From contig NZ_CP013949.1 in NCBI RefSeq assembly GCF_000296215.2, forward strand, positions 7,681,501-7,745,500: 64,000 nt of DNA, written 5' to 3'. This document shows positions 28,808 to 37,910 of this stretch, one piece after another. The notes under the pieces are model-generated. The model was not told the origin of the DNA, did no database searches, and was given only the letters and a program-made list of their open reading frames with translations. Origin of the DNA: Bradyrhizobium sp. CCGE-LA001 (lineage in GTDB: Bacteria > Pseudomonadota > Alphaproteobacteria > Rhizobiales > Xanthobacteraceae). Within the stretch, counting starts at the first letter, position 1, and each line of letters opens with the position of its first letter. The position numbers were made by a program, and so were the translations under genes.

Positions 28808-30067
28808 TTACTGGTAGCCCTTGGGGAACGGATCCGGCTCGACGAGATCGGCGGTCTCGTAGATCAGCTCGAACTGGCCATCGAGCTTGGCGCGGCCGAC
28901 GCGGGTCTTCGACCAGAGATGATGATTCTCGTGGATGCGCACATACCCTTCCGGCGCGCCCTTGAACTCGACACCCGTAGAGGCCGTGGCGATCTTGTCG
29001 ACATCGAACGACCCGGCCTTCTCGACCGTCAGCTTCCACAGCCACGGGCCGAGATAGGCAGCCTGGGTGACGTCTCCGATCACGGTCTTCTCGCCCCACA
29101 CCTTCTTGAAGGCCGAGACGAAGGCCTTGTTGTTGGCGTTGTCGAGCGACTGGAAGTATTTCATGCAGGCATAGGCGCCTGCGATGTTCTCGCCGCCGAT
29201 GCCGTCGATCTCGTCCTCGGTCACCGAGATCGTGAGCAGCGCCTGCTTGGAGAGATCGATGCCGGCAGCCTTGAGCTGCTTGTAGAAAGCGACGTTGGAG
29301 CCGCCGACGACGTCGGTGAAGATCACGTCGGGCTTGGTCAGCTTGATCTTGTTGATGACCGAATTGAACTGGGTGCTGCCGAGCGCGTAGTACTCCTCGC
29401 CGACGACCTTGCCCTTCAGCACGTTCTCGACGTGCTTGCGCGCGATCTTGTTCGAGGTGCGCGGCCAGATGTAGTCGGAGCCGATGAAGAAGAACGACTT
29501 GGCGCCCTTCTCCTTGGCGATCCAGTTCAGGCCGGCGAGGATCTGCTGGGTCGCTTCCTGGCCGGTGTAGATCACGTTCTTGGATTGCTCGAGGCCTTCG
29601 TAGAAGGTCGGGTAGTAGAGCATGCCGTTATACTGCTCGACCACCGGCAGCACCGCCTTGCGCGAGGCCGAGGTCCAGCAGCCCATGATCGCCGCGACCT
29701 TGTCGTTGACGAGCAGCTTCTTCGCCTTCTCGGCGAAGGTCGGCCAGTCCGATGCGCCGTCCTCCTGGATGAACTTGATCTTGCGGCCGAGCACGCCGCC
29801 GGCCGCGTTGATCTGCTCGATCGCGAGCTTTTCGGCCTGGATCGAGCCGGTTTCGGAGATCGCCATGGTGCCGGTCGCCGAATGCAGGATGCCGACCGTG
29901 ACCTCGGTGTCGGTGACCGCCAGGCCCGTGGTGTTGACCGCCGAGGTCGCGGGCGCCTGCGCAAACGATGCCTTCGGCAGCATCGTGATGGCAGGAACCG
30001 CCGCCATTCCCATCAACAGTTTACGCCTGAACGGCGACAACAAGCCCTTGTTTGCTTCGTCTGACAT
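28808..30067 (-). CDS. urtA: urea/short-amide ABC transporter substrate-binding protein
   Basis: 419 residues from the ATG of MSDEANKGL (a GTG at 30073 is two codons earlier). The signal region FRRKLLMGMAAVPA is twin-arginine-like and ends near FAQA. The domain begins VTVGILHSATGTMAISETG and contains ASDWPTFAEKAKKLL and FYPTFYEGLEQ-like sequence typical of UrtA (here LYYPTFYEGLEQS). It delivers urea or a short amide to UrtBCDE; the formamidase and amidase downstream favour an amide. First gene of the operon, divergent from the kinase. Confidence 0.9.
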   Translation of the reverse strand: MSDEANKGLLSPFRRKLLMGMAAVPAITMLPKASFAQAPATSAVNTTGLAVTDTEVTVGILHSATGTMAISETGSIQAEKLAIEQINAAGGVLGRKIKFIQEDGASDWPTFAEKAKKLLVNDKVAAIMGCWTSASRKAVLPVVEQYNGMLYYPTFYEGLEQSKNVIYTGQEATQQILAGLNWIAKEKGAKSFFFIGSDYIWPRTSNKIARKHVENVLKGKVVGEEYYALGSTQFNSVINKIKLTKPDVIFTDVVGGSNVAFYKQLKAAGIDLSKQALLTISVTEDEIDGIGGENIAGAYACMKYFQSLDNANNKAFVSAFKKVWGEKTVIGDVTQAAYLGPWLWKLTVEKAGSFDVDKIATASTGVEFKGAPEGYVRIHENHHLWSKTRVGRAKLDGQFELIYETADLVEPDPFPKGYQ

Positions 30068-30123
30068 GAGCACCCCACTTTTGTTCGAGACACGCGTTGG
30101 TGCCGTGAGGATGGCTCGAATTT

Positions 30124-30161
30124 GTGCAGCTCAAGCATACGCAAGATCGCGTATACTGCAC
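30124..30161. promoter_or_regulatory. nested inverted repeat, candidate operator
   Basis: atacgc at 30137-30142 and gcgtat at 30149-30154 are perfect 6-bp inverted copies separated by six bases. A wider gtgcag (30124-30129) and ctgcac (30156-30161) pair flanks them. The element lies in the 169 bp between urtA and the kinase gene. It could be the target of the LuxR-type response regulator, acting on both transcription units (inference). Confidence 0.5.
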
Positions 30162-30184
30162 CGCAAAATGCCGACGTAGGCTTT

Positions 30185-30200
30185 TGGTACGGAATTTGCG
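30185..30200 (+). promoter_or_regulatory. sigma-54 promoter before the permease-kinase gene
   Basis: tggtacggaatttgcg fits TGGYACG-N4-TTGC with GG at 30186-30187 and GC at 30198-30199, exactly ten bases apart. The predicted start of transcription is near 30211, giving a short leader to the GTG at 30237. Only the last W of the consensus is missed. Confidence 0.68.
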
Positions 30201-30236
30201 AGGGGCTCCGGGTCCGTATCGGGAGTGGGGTAGAGC

Positions 30237-33200
30237 GTGGCAGGGCGGCAGCGAATAGACCGCGTCAGGCGCCAGTACAACCAATGGGTGGCCAACCAGA
30301 CGCTGGAAGACTACGCGCTGCGCTTCACGGCGAAGAGCGCGCGCCGCTGGTCCGCCGCCCGCGTCGCCAACACCGCGCTCGGCGCGATCTCCTTTCTGGC
30401 ACTGGAAGCGATCGGCGGCACCATCACGCTCAATTACGGCGTCACCAACGCCTGTGCCGCGATCCTCGCCGTCTCCATCATCATCTTCTTCTGCGGCGTG
30501 CCGATTGCCTATTACGCAGCCAAATGCGGTATCGACATCGACCTGCTCACACGCGGCGCCGGGTTCGGCTACATCGGCTCAACCGTCACCTCGCTGATCT
30601 ACGCCTCTTTCACCTTCATCTTCTTCGCCATCGAAGCGGTGATCCTGGCCACCGCGCTCGAAATGTGCTTCGGCATTCCCCGCCCGATCGGTTACCTCAT
30701 CAGCGCGGTGGGGATCATCCCGCTCGTCACCTACGGCATCACCCTGATCAGCCGCTTCCAGCTTTGGACGCAGCCGATCTGGGTCGTCCTGCATATCCTG
30801 CCCTTTGCCGCGATCGCCTGGGCCAATCCCTACTCATTCGGGGAATGGCGCAAATTCGCCGGCGAGCACGGCGACGTGAACGGGCATTTCGACCTTTTGC
30901 TGTTCGGCGTCGCCTCGTCCGTGGTGTTTTCGCTGGTGGCGCAGATCGGCGAGCAGGTCGACTTCCTCCGATTCCTGCCGCGCGACCGTCGCACGTCGCG
31001 AACCTCGTGGTGGATCGCCCTGCTGATCGCAGGGCCGGGCTGGATCATCTTCGGCGCGCTGAAATTGCTGCTGGGCTCGTTTCTTGCCTTCTTTGCCCTG
31101 AGCCACGGCCTCTCCGGCGAGCTGGCGGCCGAGCCAGCGCACATGTATCTCGAAGCGTTTCGATATGTGCTATCGCAGCCGGACATGGCGCTGGCGCTCA
31201 CCGGGGCGTTCGTGATCCTGTCGCAGATCAAGATCAACGTCACCAATGCCTATGCCGGCTCGATTGCCTGGTCGAACTTCTTCTCGCGATTGACGCACAG
31301 CCATCCCGGCCGCGTGGTGTGGCTGGTGTTCAACGTGATGGTGGCGCTGCTGCTGATGGAGATCGGCGTCTACAAGGCGCTGGAGCAGACGCTAGCGCTC
31401 TACTCCAACGTCGCGATCGCCTGGGTCGGCGCGCTCGTCGCCGACCTCGTCGTCAACAAGCCGCTCGGCCTGCGCCCGCCGCAGATGGAGTTCAAGCGCG
31501 CCCATCTCTACGACATCAACCCGGTCGGCGTCGGCGCCATGACGATCGCGACCATCGTGTCGATCGCGGCGTTCTACGGCCTGTTCGGCCCGACCGCGAA
31601 GGCGCTGGCGGCCTTCGTCGCGCTCGCCGTCGCCTTCGTCACCGCGCCTGTCATCGCTTGGCTCACCGGCGGAAAGTATTACATCGCGCGCAAGCCCAAG
31701 AAGAGCTGGGCCAATATCGAGGCAATCCAGTGCTGCATCTGCGAGCACAGCTTCGAGCCGGAAGACACCACCTCCTGCCCGGCCTATGCCGGCCCGATCT
31801 GCTCGCTGTGCTGCTCGCTCGATGCCCGCTGCCACGATCTCTGCAAGCCGCATGCGCGCGCCCAGGTGCAGTTCTCCGAGGCGCTCGGCCGGATCCTGCC
31901 ACAGCCAATCTACCAGCGGATCAACTCGCAGTTCGGCCATTACGTCGGCGTGTTCGTGATCTCCGCGGGTCTCGTCGCGCTGGTGCTCGGGCTGATCTAT
32001 CTCCAGACCTCGGCGAGCGTCCATGGCGAGAACATTCTCGTCTCCGACGTGCTCTGGAAGGTGTTCTTCTCGCTCAGCATCATCATCGGAGTGGTGGCCT
32101 GGCTGTTCGTGCTGGCGCAGCAGAGCCGCCGCGCCGCGGAAGACGAAACCAAACGGCAGACGACGCTGCTGATCCAGGAAATCGACGCGCATAAGCGCAC
32201 GGACGCCGAGCTCCAGCGCGCCAAGGAAGTGGCCGAATCCGCCAACCTCGCGAAGAGCCGCTACGTCGTCGGCCTGAGCCACGAGCTGCGCTCGCCGCTG
32301 AACGCCATCAGCGGTTATGCTCAGCTGCTGGAGCAGGATTCGACGTTGGCCACCAAGCCGCGCGACCAGGTCCGCGTCGTCCGCCGCAGCGCCGATCACC
32401 TCTCCGGCCTGATCGACGGCATATTGGACATCTCCAAGATCGAGGCGGGACGGCTGTATTTGTCGCGCGACGAGGTGCGCCTCAGCGAGTTTCTCGACCA
32501 ACTCGTCGGCATGTTCCGTCTCCAGGCGGCGGCGAAGGGCATCGACTTCGTGTTCAGAAGGCCCGCCGCGCTGCCGGTCGTGGTTTACGCCGACGAGAAG
32601 CGGCTACGACAGGTGCTCATCAACCTGCTCTCCAACGCGATCAAGTTCACCCAGGCCGGCAGGGTGCAGTTCGTGGTTCACTATCGCAGCCCCGTCGCCG
32701 AATTCGAGGTGGTCGACACCGGTCCGGGCATCCAGAGCGACGATCTCGAGCGCATCTTCGCGCCCTTCGAGCGCGGTGCGCTCGGCGTTTCGCAACCGCA
32801 GACTGGGACAGGGCTGGGCCTTACCATCAGCCGGCTGCTTGCCGGCGTCATGGGCGGCGACATCAAGGTCATGAGCACGGTCGGCGCCGGCTCCACGTTC
32901 AAGGTCAAGATCCTTCTGTCGGAGGTCACCAATCCCCAGCGCATCGCGCCGGTGGAGGCACCGGTCTCGGGCTATCATGGTGCGCGCAAGACCATCCTCA
33001 TCACGGACGACGATCCCGTTCATCGCGACCTCCTGCGCGAAGTGTTGGCGCCGCTCGGATTCATCCTGCTCAGCGCCCCCGATGGGCCCGGGTGCCTCGC
33101 GCTGGCGCAGCATTGCCGGCCCGACCTGTTCCTGCTCGACATCTCGATGCCGGCCATGGATGGCTGGGCCGTGGCGGAAGCCTTGCGTGCGAGCGGCCAT

Positions 33201-33608
33201 CACGCAGCGCGTATCCTGATGGTGTCGGCGAGTGCGCTGGAGGCACATGGCACGCCTCTGGCCCAACCGTTCCATGACGGTTATCTGATGAAGCCGATCG
33301 ACATTCCACGGCTGCTGGAGACGGTCCGGCAGCTCCTCAAGATCGAATGGCAATACGGCGCGAACGAGATCGTCGTGCCGTTCTGGCGGCCGGAGAGCGG
33401 ATCGAAGCCGCCGGTGCGGCATATCGAGGCGCTGATCGGGCTCGGCCAGATCGGCTATGTCAGGGGCATCCAGCTGAAGCTCGACGAGATCGGCAGCGAG
33501 CATCCTGAACATGCCGACTTCATCGCGCAGATGCGTTTTCTGGTCGATCGCTTCGATCTCGATCAGTACATGGCCACATTGAAGACGTTGCATGCGCATG
33601 AGCATTGA
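30237..33608 (+). CDS. NCS1 permease-like hybrid sensor histidine kinase
   Basis: 1123 residues, GTG start with gtggggtagagc just before. Residues about 25-495 read as a polytopic nucleobase:cation symporter (NCS1, cytosine/purine permease-like) with roughly a dozen hydrophobic segments. Residues 499-536 are a cysteine cluster (nine Cys, CCxC ... CxxCC ... C ... C) and two more membrane helices follow (about 565-635). The kinase core has H682 (GLSHELRSPLN), N-box LINLLSNAIKF, G boxes DTGPGI and GTGLGLTIS. A receiver domain carries the phospho-acceptor D968 (LLDISMPAMDGW) and a lysine in MKPID, and a helical C-terminal segment ends the protein. It is probably a membrane sensor in which a transporter fold is the input. 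The linked amide operon makes amides or a related N compound the likely signal. Confidence 0.88.
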   Translation: MAGRQRIDRVRRQYNQWVANQTLEDYALRFTAKSARRWSAARVANTALGAISFLALEAIGGTITLNYGVTNACAAILAVSIIIFFCGVPIAYYAAKCGIDIDLLTRGAGFGYIGSTVTSLIYASFTFIFFAIEAVILATALEMCFGIPRPIGYLISAVGIIPLVTYGITLISRFQLWTQPIWVVLHILPFAAIAWANPYSFGEWRKFAGEHGDVNGHFDLLLFGVASSVVFSLVAQIGEQVDFLRFLPRDRRTSRTSWWIALLIAGPGWIIFGALKLLLGSFLAFFALSHGLSGELAAEPAHMYLEAFRYVLSQPDMALALTGAFVILSQIKINVTNAYAGSIAWSNFFSRLTHSHPGRVVWLVFNVMVALLLMEIGVYKALEQTLALYSNVAIAWVGALVADLVVNKPLGLRPPQMEFKRAHLYDINPVGVGAMTIATIVSIAAFYGLFGPTAKALAAFVALAVAFVTAPVIAWLTGGKYYIARKPKKSWANIEAIQCCICEHSFEPEDTTSCPAYAGPICSLCCSLDARCHDLCKPHARAQVQFSEALGRILPQPIYQRINSQFGHYVGVFVISAGLVALVLGLIYLQTSASVHGENILVSDVLWKVFFSLSIIIGVVAWLFVLAQQSRRAAEDETKRQTTLLIQEIDAHKRTDAELQRAKEVAESANLAKSRYVVGLSHELRSPLNAISGYAQLLEQDSTLATKPRDQVRVVRRSADHLSGLIDGILDISKIEAGRLYLSRDEVRLSEFLDQLVGMFRLQAAAKGIDFVFRRPAALPVVVYADEKRLRQVLINLLSNAIKFTQAGRVQFVVHYRSPVAEFEVVDTGPGIQSDDLERIFAPFERGALGVSQPQTGTGLGLTISRLLAGVMGGDIKVMSTVGAGSTFKVKILLSEVTNPQRIAPVEAPVSGYHGARKTILITDDDPVHRDLLREVLAPLGFILLSAPDGPGCLALAQHCRPDLFLLDISMPAMDGWAVAEALRASGHHAARILMVSASALEAHGTPLAQPFHDGYLMKPIDIPRLLETVRQLLKIEWQYGANEIVVPFWRPESGSKPPVRHIEALIGLGQIGYVRGIQLKLDEIGSEHPEHADFIAQMRFLVDRFDLDQYMATLKTLHAHEH

Positions 33609-34518
33609 GCCCAAGAAGCGCGACATCGCGCTCGTCGTCGACGACTCTCCCGAGACGTTGCGGCTGCTCACCGATGCCCTCGACGGCGCCGGGATGACGG
33701 TGATGGTCGCGCTCGACGGCGCCGCCGCGATGCGCATCGTCGACCAGATCACGCCCGACATCGTGCTGCTCGATGCCGTGATGCCCGGCATCGACGGCTT
33801 CGAGACCTGCCGCCGGCTCAAGCGCGATGCGGGCCTTGCCAATGTGCCCGTGATCTTCATGACGGGTCTTGCCGAGACCGAGCATATCGTTCGCGGGCTG
33901 GAGGCGGGCGGCGTCGATTACGTGACGAAGCCGATCGTGATCGAGGAGATGCTGGCGCGCATCCGCGTCCATCTCGGCAATGCCCGCCTCACCCAGAGCG
34001 CGCGGGCCGCGCTCGACGTCTCCGGCCGCTTCCTGTTTGCGGTCAACCGGCAGGGCAATTTGCTCTGGGCGACGCCGCAAGCGCAAAGGCTGCTGGCGGA
34101 TCACCACGGCCCGCAGGCCGACGACTTCGTCCTGCCGCCATCGCTGCTGCAATGGCTGGATCAGGCCAAAGCCAAAGGCAGCTCGAAGTCTCAGGCTGCT
34201 TCACTGCCGGACAATCCGCAGCTCCGCTTCTATTACATGGGTGAAACCGCACCGAACGAATTCCTGCTCCGGCTGTCCAAGGAGGCCGGCACTGCGCCAC
34301 CGCCCGAATTCACCAGCGAGCTCGGCCTCACCACCCGGGAAGGCGAGGTGCTGGCCTGGCTCAGCAAAGGCAAGACCAACCGCGACATTGCGCAGATCCT
34401 AGGATTGAGCCCGCGCACCGTCGACAAGCACCTGGAGCAGATCTACGCCAAGCTCGGTGTGGAGAATCGCACCGCGGCGGCGGCGATCGCCGCGAATGCG
34501 ACGCGAAGGAATTCTTAG
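33592..34518 (+). CDS. LuxR-family response regulator
   Basis: 308 residues; the ATG at 33592 (or 33598) overlaps the kinase stop by 17 (or 11) bases. The receiver domain has the acidic pair in VVDDSPET, the phospho-acceptor D61 (IVLLDAVMPGIDGF) and the TKPI lysine. A linker of about 100 residues precedes a LuxR HTH (TTREGEVLAWLSKGKTNRD ... LGLSPRTVDKHLEQIYAKLG). It is almost certainly the partner of the upstream kinase and likely controls the divergent amide operon. Confidence 0.92.
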   Translation: MRMSIEPKKRDIALVVDDSPETLRLLTDALDGAGMTVMVALDGAAAMRIVDQITPDIVLLDAVMPGIDGFETCRRLKRDAGLANVPVIFMTGLAETEHIVRGLEAGGVDYVTKPIVIEEMLARIRVHLGNARLTQSARAALDVSGRFLFAVNRQGNLLWATPQAQRLLADHHGPQADDFVLPPSLLQWLDQAKAKGSSKSQAASLPDNPQLRFYYMGETAPNEFLLRLSKEAGTAPPPEFTSELGLTTREGEVLAWLSKGKTNRDIAQILGLSPRTVDKHLEQIYAKLGVENRTAAAAIAANATRRNS

Positions 34519-34561
34519 CACTGCTGCGAATGAGTTGAGACGCGGCCAATCCAGCAAACAG

Positions 34562-34710
34562 TGTCGTCCCGGACAAGCGCAGCGCAGCGGAGCGCCGATC
34601 CGGGACCCATAGCCGCAGGGAGACGTTTGGCGAAGACTCGTCGTTCCGCACGCCTACCGACCGAGATCGGGAAAATCCGCGGCATGGGTCCCTGCGTTCG
34701 CAGGGACGAC
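34562..34710. repeat. long palindromic repeat, family D
   Basis: Outer ends gtgtcgtcccggac and gcagggacgac are inverted copies, with cccatagccgc / ggcatgggtccc inside. It shares the core ggcgaagactcgtcgttc with the copy at 40128-40254. It lies between two convergent genes. Confidence 0.82.
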
Positions 34711-34754
34711 AGCGGAGTGTGTAGCGGTCGCTATCGTGCCCTCACGCGCTCCCC

Positions 34755-36257
34755 TCACCCATACACAAACACCTTGTCATCCAGATCCGTCTTGGGGATC
34801 TCGTCCTTCTCGGTCCAGTAATCCTGGCTGTGCTGCCATTCCGCCTTGTCACCGCGCTTGGGCAACAGATCCATGTTGCGCATCATGTAGCCGGGGTTGA
34901 AGTTTTCCGGATCGATCCAGGGCAGGATCGGCATGTTGTGGTCTTCGGGACGCAGGCTCACCTCGACCTTCTTTGCGCCCCTGGCCTTCATGTGACCGAG
35001 CAGCCGGCAGACGAAATCGGCGACGAGATCGACGCGCAGCGTCCAGCTCGCGCGGAAATAGCCGAACACCCAGACCATGTTCGGCACGCCAGTAAACATC
35101 ATGCCGCGATAGGTGACGGTATCGCCGAAGGCGAGCGGCTTGCCGTCGATCTCGAAGGCGATGTCGCCGAGTGCGGCGAGGTTGAAGCCGGTTGCGGTGA
35201 CCACGACATCGGCCTCCAGCAACTTGCCGGATTTGAGCTGGATGCCGTTCTCGACGAAGCACTCGATCTCGTCGGTGACGACGGAGGCCTTGCCGCTGGC
35301 GATGCCCTTGAACAGATCGGCATCGGGCACGAACGCGATGCGCTGCCGCCACGGCCGGTATGTTGGCGTGAAATGCGTCTCGACGTCGTAGTCGGGACCG
35401 AGAACCGCGCTGATCTGACCGATCAGCTCTTTCTTCACCTGCTCCGGTTTGGAGACGCACAGCCTGGTGAATGCGTCCTGCTCGAACAGAATCTTGCGGC
35501 GGACGATCTCGTGGATCCACGCCTCGTCGACCTGAAGCCTGCGCAGTTCCTCCGCGATCTCGATGGCATTGCGGCCGAGCCGGAAATAGGTCGGAGAGCG
35601 CTGGAGCATGGTGACATGCGCACATTTGTCCGCAATGTTCGGCACCAGCGTCGCCGCGGTCGCGCCCGAGCCGATCACGACCACCTTCTTGTTCCCGAGA
35701 TCGAGATCGTCAGGCCAGGTCTGCGGATGAACGATGCGGCCCTTAAAGCGATCCATGCCCCTCCATTCCGGCGTGTAGCCTTCCGAATGGCGATAGTAAC
35801 CTTGGCACATCCAGAGGAAGTTCGCGGTGAAGGTCTTTGCTTCCCCGGTGTCGGTCGTCACCGCCTCGATGGTCCAGAGATTCTGCTCGCTCGACCAGCT
35901 CGCCGAGTTGATCTTGTGCTTGTAGCGGATGTGGCGGGCGATATCGTTGTCGTCGATTACCTCTTTCATGTAGGAGAGGATCTCCTCGGCGGTGGCGATC
36001 GGCGGCCCGACCCAGGGCTTGAAGCTGTAGCCGAAGGTGTGGAGGTCGCTGTCCGAGCGGATCCCCGGATAGCGATGCGTGCTCCAGGTGCCGCCGAACG
36101 TCGCCTGCGTTTCCAGGATGACGTAGCTCGTGCCCGGCAGCTGCTTGTTGATGTGGTAGGCGCTGCCGATGCCGGAGATGCCGGCACCGACGATCAGCAC
36201 GTCGAAATGTTCGGGAGCTTGCTTGGTGGCGGTGTGACCGCGAACGGCGACATTCAT
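34755..36257 (-). CDS. flavin monooxygenase (Baeyer-Villiger type)
   Basis: 500 residues. The N-terminal FAD motif VGAGISGIGSAYH, the fingerprint FKGRIVHPQTWPDD (FxGxxxHxxxWP) and the NADPH motif VVIGSGATAATL identify a class B flavoprotein monooxygenase. It would insert oxygen next to a ketone carbonyl or oxidise a soft heteroatom. Length fits the group near 500 residues. The next gene upstream is a protease in the same direction but 124 bp away, so it is probably a single unit. Substrate unknown. Confidence 0.9.
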   Translation of the reverse strand: MNVAVRGHTATKQAPEHFDVLIVGAGISGIGSAYHINKQLPGTSYVILETQATFGGTWSTHRYPGIRSDSDLHTFGYSFKPWVGPPIATAEEILSYMKEVIDDNDIARHIRYKHKINSASWSSEQNLWTIEAVTTDTGEAKTFTANFLWMCQGYYRHSEGYTPEWRGMDRFKGRIVHPQTWPDDLDLGNKKVVVIGSGATAATLVPNIADKCAHVTMLQRSPTYFRLGRNAIEIAEELRRLQVDEAWIHEIVRRKILFEQDAFTRLCVSKPEQVKKELIGQISAVLGPDYDVETHFTPTYRPWRQRIAFVPDADLFKGIASGKASVVTDEIECFVENGIQLKSGKLLEADVVVTATGFNLAALGDIAFEIDGKPLAFGDTVTYRGMMFTGVPNMVWVFGYFRASWTLRVDLVADFVCRLLGHMKARGAKKVEVSLRPEDHNMPILPWIDPENFNPGYMMRNMDLLPKRGDKAEWQHSQDYWTEKDEIPKTDLDDKVFVYG

Positions 36258-36380
36258 CGTTGCTTGTTGCCTTGCTTGTTCTTATGGCCGGCCTCGGTCG
36301 GACGGCGCGTTTCCTCCGCGACGGACACTGTGGTCGCCGCGCTTCCCGTTCAAAATGACATAGATCAGGTCGACGTCAAA

Positions 36381-37139
36381 TCACAGCGCCGCACCCCAGC
36401 TCCGCGCGGTCTGCAGAATCCAGTCGCGGTAGAGCGTGAGCGGCGTGACCCCGGTCAACCCGCCGCAACCGGCAGCGCCGTTCGGCCCCGTCGACCAGCT
36501 GACGACGCCGACGACCACGGCACCGTTCGGCCTGTCCTCGAACACGGGACCGCCGGAATCGCCGGTGCAAGCGCCGATTCCGCCGCGAACACCGTTGGTT
36601 ACGGGATCGACCAGTCGGATCTGGAGCGTGCCAGGCTGGCCAGTGGCGACCAGCGCAGCAACGCGTGTGATGCCGCCGCTCTTGCCATCGCCGCTCGTGG
36701 TGACGCCGATGCCCGCGATCGTGAAGCGGCTGCCGACCCGGATGGGAATCGTCGGCGTGCCGACAGTCACCGTCGATTTTCCCTTGAGTGGAATTTCCAG
36801 TTGCAGCAGCGCCACGTCGGCGGTGGCCCGATGCGCCTGCATCGCCTGCATGTTGAAGCTCGGATGGATCGCGACGGTGCGGACGTTCAGCAATTGCGGC
36901 TGGCCGTCATTGCTGCGATCGACGATCTTGTAGTCTGCACCAGGCTGCACGCAGTGCGCGACGGTGAGCACCAGTTTCGGCGCAATCAGGCTGCCGGTGC
37001 AGAAATTACCGCGCGAGCCGACGATCGTGACCACGGCACGCGCGACACCGTCGGCCTGCGGCGTCCCGCCGCCGACGATGGCGTGAGCCGGCGTGGCCAG
37101 CAACAGAACTGTCGTGATGAATGTCGCGATAGTCTTCAT
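36381..37139 (-). CDS. secreted trypsin-like serine protease
   Basis: 252 residues with a signal peptide (cleavage at AHA, residue 20) and mature start IVGGG as in trypsin zymogens. The catalytic triad is H62 (TVAHC), D108 (ADVAL) and S195 (CTGDSGGP). It should be exported and active after signal removal, without the classical propeptide. The ATG is preceded by a purine-rich stretch of moderate quality; a longer upstream reading has no homologous sequence. Function probably digestion of external or envelope protein. Confidence 0.88.
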   Translation of the reverse strand: MKTIATFITTVLLLATPAHAIVGGGTPQADGVARAVVTIVGSRGNFCTGSLIAPKLVLTVAHCVQPGADYKIVDRSNDGQPQLLNVRTVAIHPSFNMQAMQAHRATADVALLQLEIPLKGKSTVTVGTPTIPIRVGSRFTIAGIGVTTSGDGKSGGITRVAALVATGQPGTLQIRLVDPVTNGVRGGIGACTGDSGGPVFEDRPNGAVVVGVVSWSTGPNGAAGCGGLTGVTPLTLYRDWILQTARSWGAAL

Positions 37140-37262
37140 GGGGCATACGCCTCGGCGATCGGGTCGGTCAGGGGCCGAGCTTGGTTCGGGCTGGCCCTTG
37201 CCGATAGCGCGTGCTAGCCGTCTTGTCAGCAATCTCTGTACGGAATTGACGAGGTCGGGACC

Positions 37263-37898
37263 TTGACGATCGAAGCTGTGATCTTTGATTTTGGCGGCGT
37301 GTTGACGAGCTCGCCGTTCGAGGCGTTCACGCGGTTCGAGACCGAGCGCGGCCTGCCCGCCGACATCATCCGGCGCACCAACGCCGCCAACCATCTGGAG
37401 AATGCCTGGGCCAAGTTCGAACGGGCCGAGGTGGATATCGACACGTTCGATCTCTTGTTCGCCGAGGAATCAGGCGCGCTCGGCGCAGAGGTGCGCGGCC
37501 GCGACGTGCTGCCGCTGCTGCAGGGCGATCTGCGCCCCGAGATGGTCGAGGCGCTGAAGCGCATCAAGGCGCAGTTCAAGACCGGCTGCATCACCAACAA
37601 CCTTCCGGCCAACGCCATTGGCAGCATGACCGGACGCTCACTCTATGTCGCGGAGGTGATGGTGCTGTTCGACCATGTCATCGAATCCGCCAAGATCGGC
37701 CTGCGCAAGCCCGATCCCCGCATCTACAGCCTGATGGTCGAGACGCTAAAGGTCGATCCCAAGAGCTGCGTCTATCTCGACGACCTCGGCGTCAACCTCA
37801 AGCCCGCGCGCGAGATGGGCATGACCACGATCAAGGTGACGAGCGGCGCCCAGGCGATCGCGGATCTCGAGAAGGCGACGGGGCTGAAGCTGACCTAG
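37263..37898 (+). CDS. HAD-superfamily hydrolase
   Basis: 211 residues with TTG start (MTIEAVIFDFGGVL). The DxD-type motif 1 is IFDFGGVL, motif 2 CITNN and motif 4 region VYLDDLGVNLKPAREMG are present. The family members act as phosphatases or dehalogenase-like enzymes; the close relatives are epoxide-hydrolase N-terminal-like or acyl-CoA-dehydrogenase-associated HADs. It is divergent from the protease gene and followed by a palindromic repeat. Confidence 0.85.
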   Translation: MTIEAVIFDFGGVLTSSPFEAFTRFETERGLPADIIRRTNAANHLENAWAKFERAEVDIDTFDLLFAEESGALGAEVRGRDVLPLLQGDLRPEMVEALKRIKAQFKTGCITNNLPANAIGSMTGRSLYVAEVMVLFDHVIESAKIGLRKPDPRIYSLMVETLKVDPKSCVYLDDLGVNLKPAREMGMTTIKVTSGAQAIADLEKATGLKLT

Positions 37899-37910
37899 TT
37901 CGCAAAACCT

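Noticed and set aside
30074..30184. Sigma-54 promoter for urtA on the minus strand
   Set aside because: No GC-N10-GG pattern with TGGCAC/TTGC was found in this orientation; gcaagatcgcgtat fails at the -24 element.
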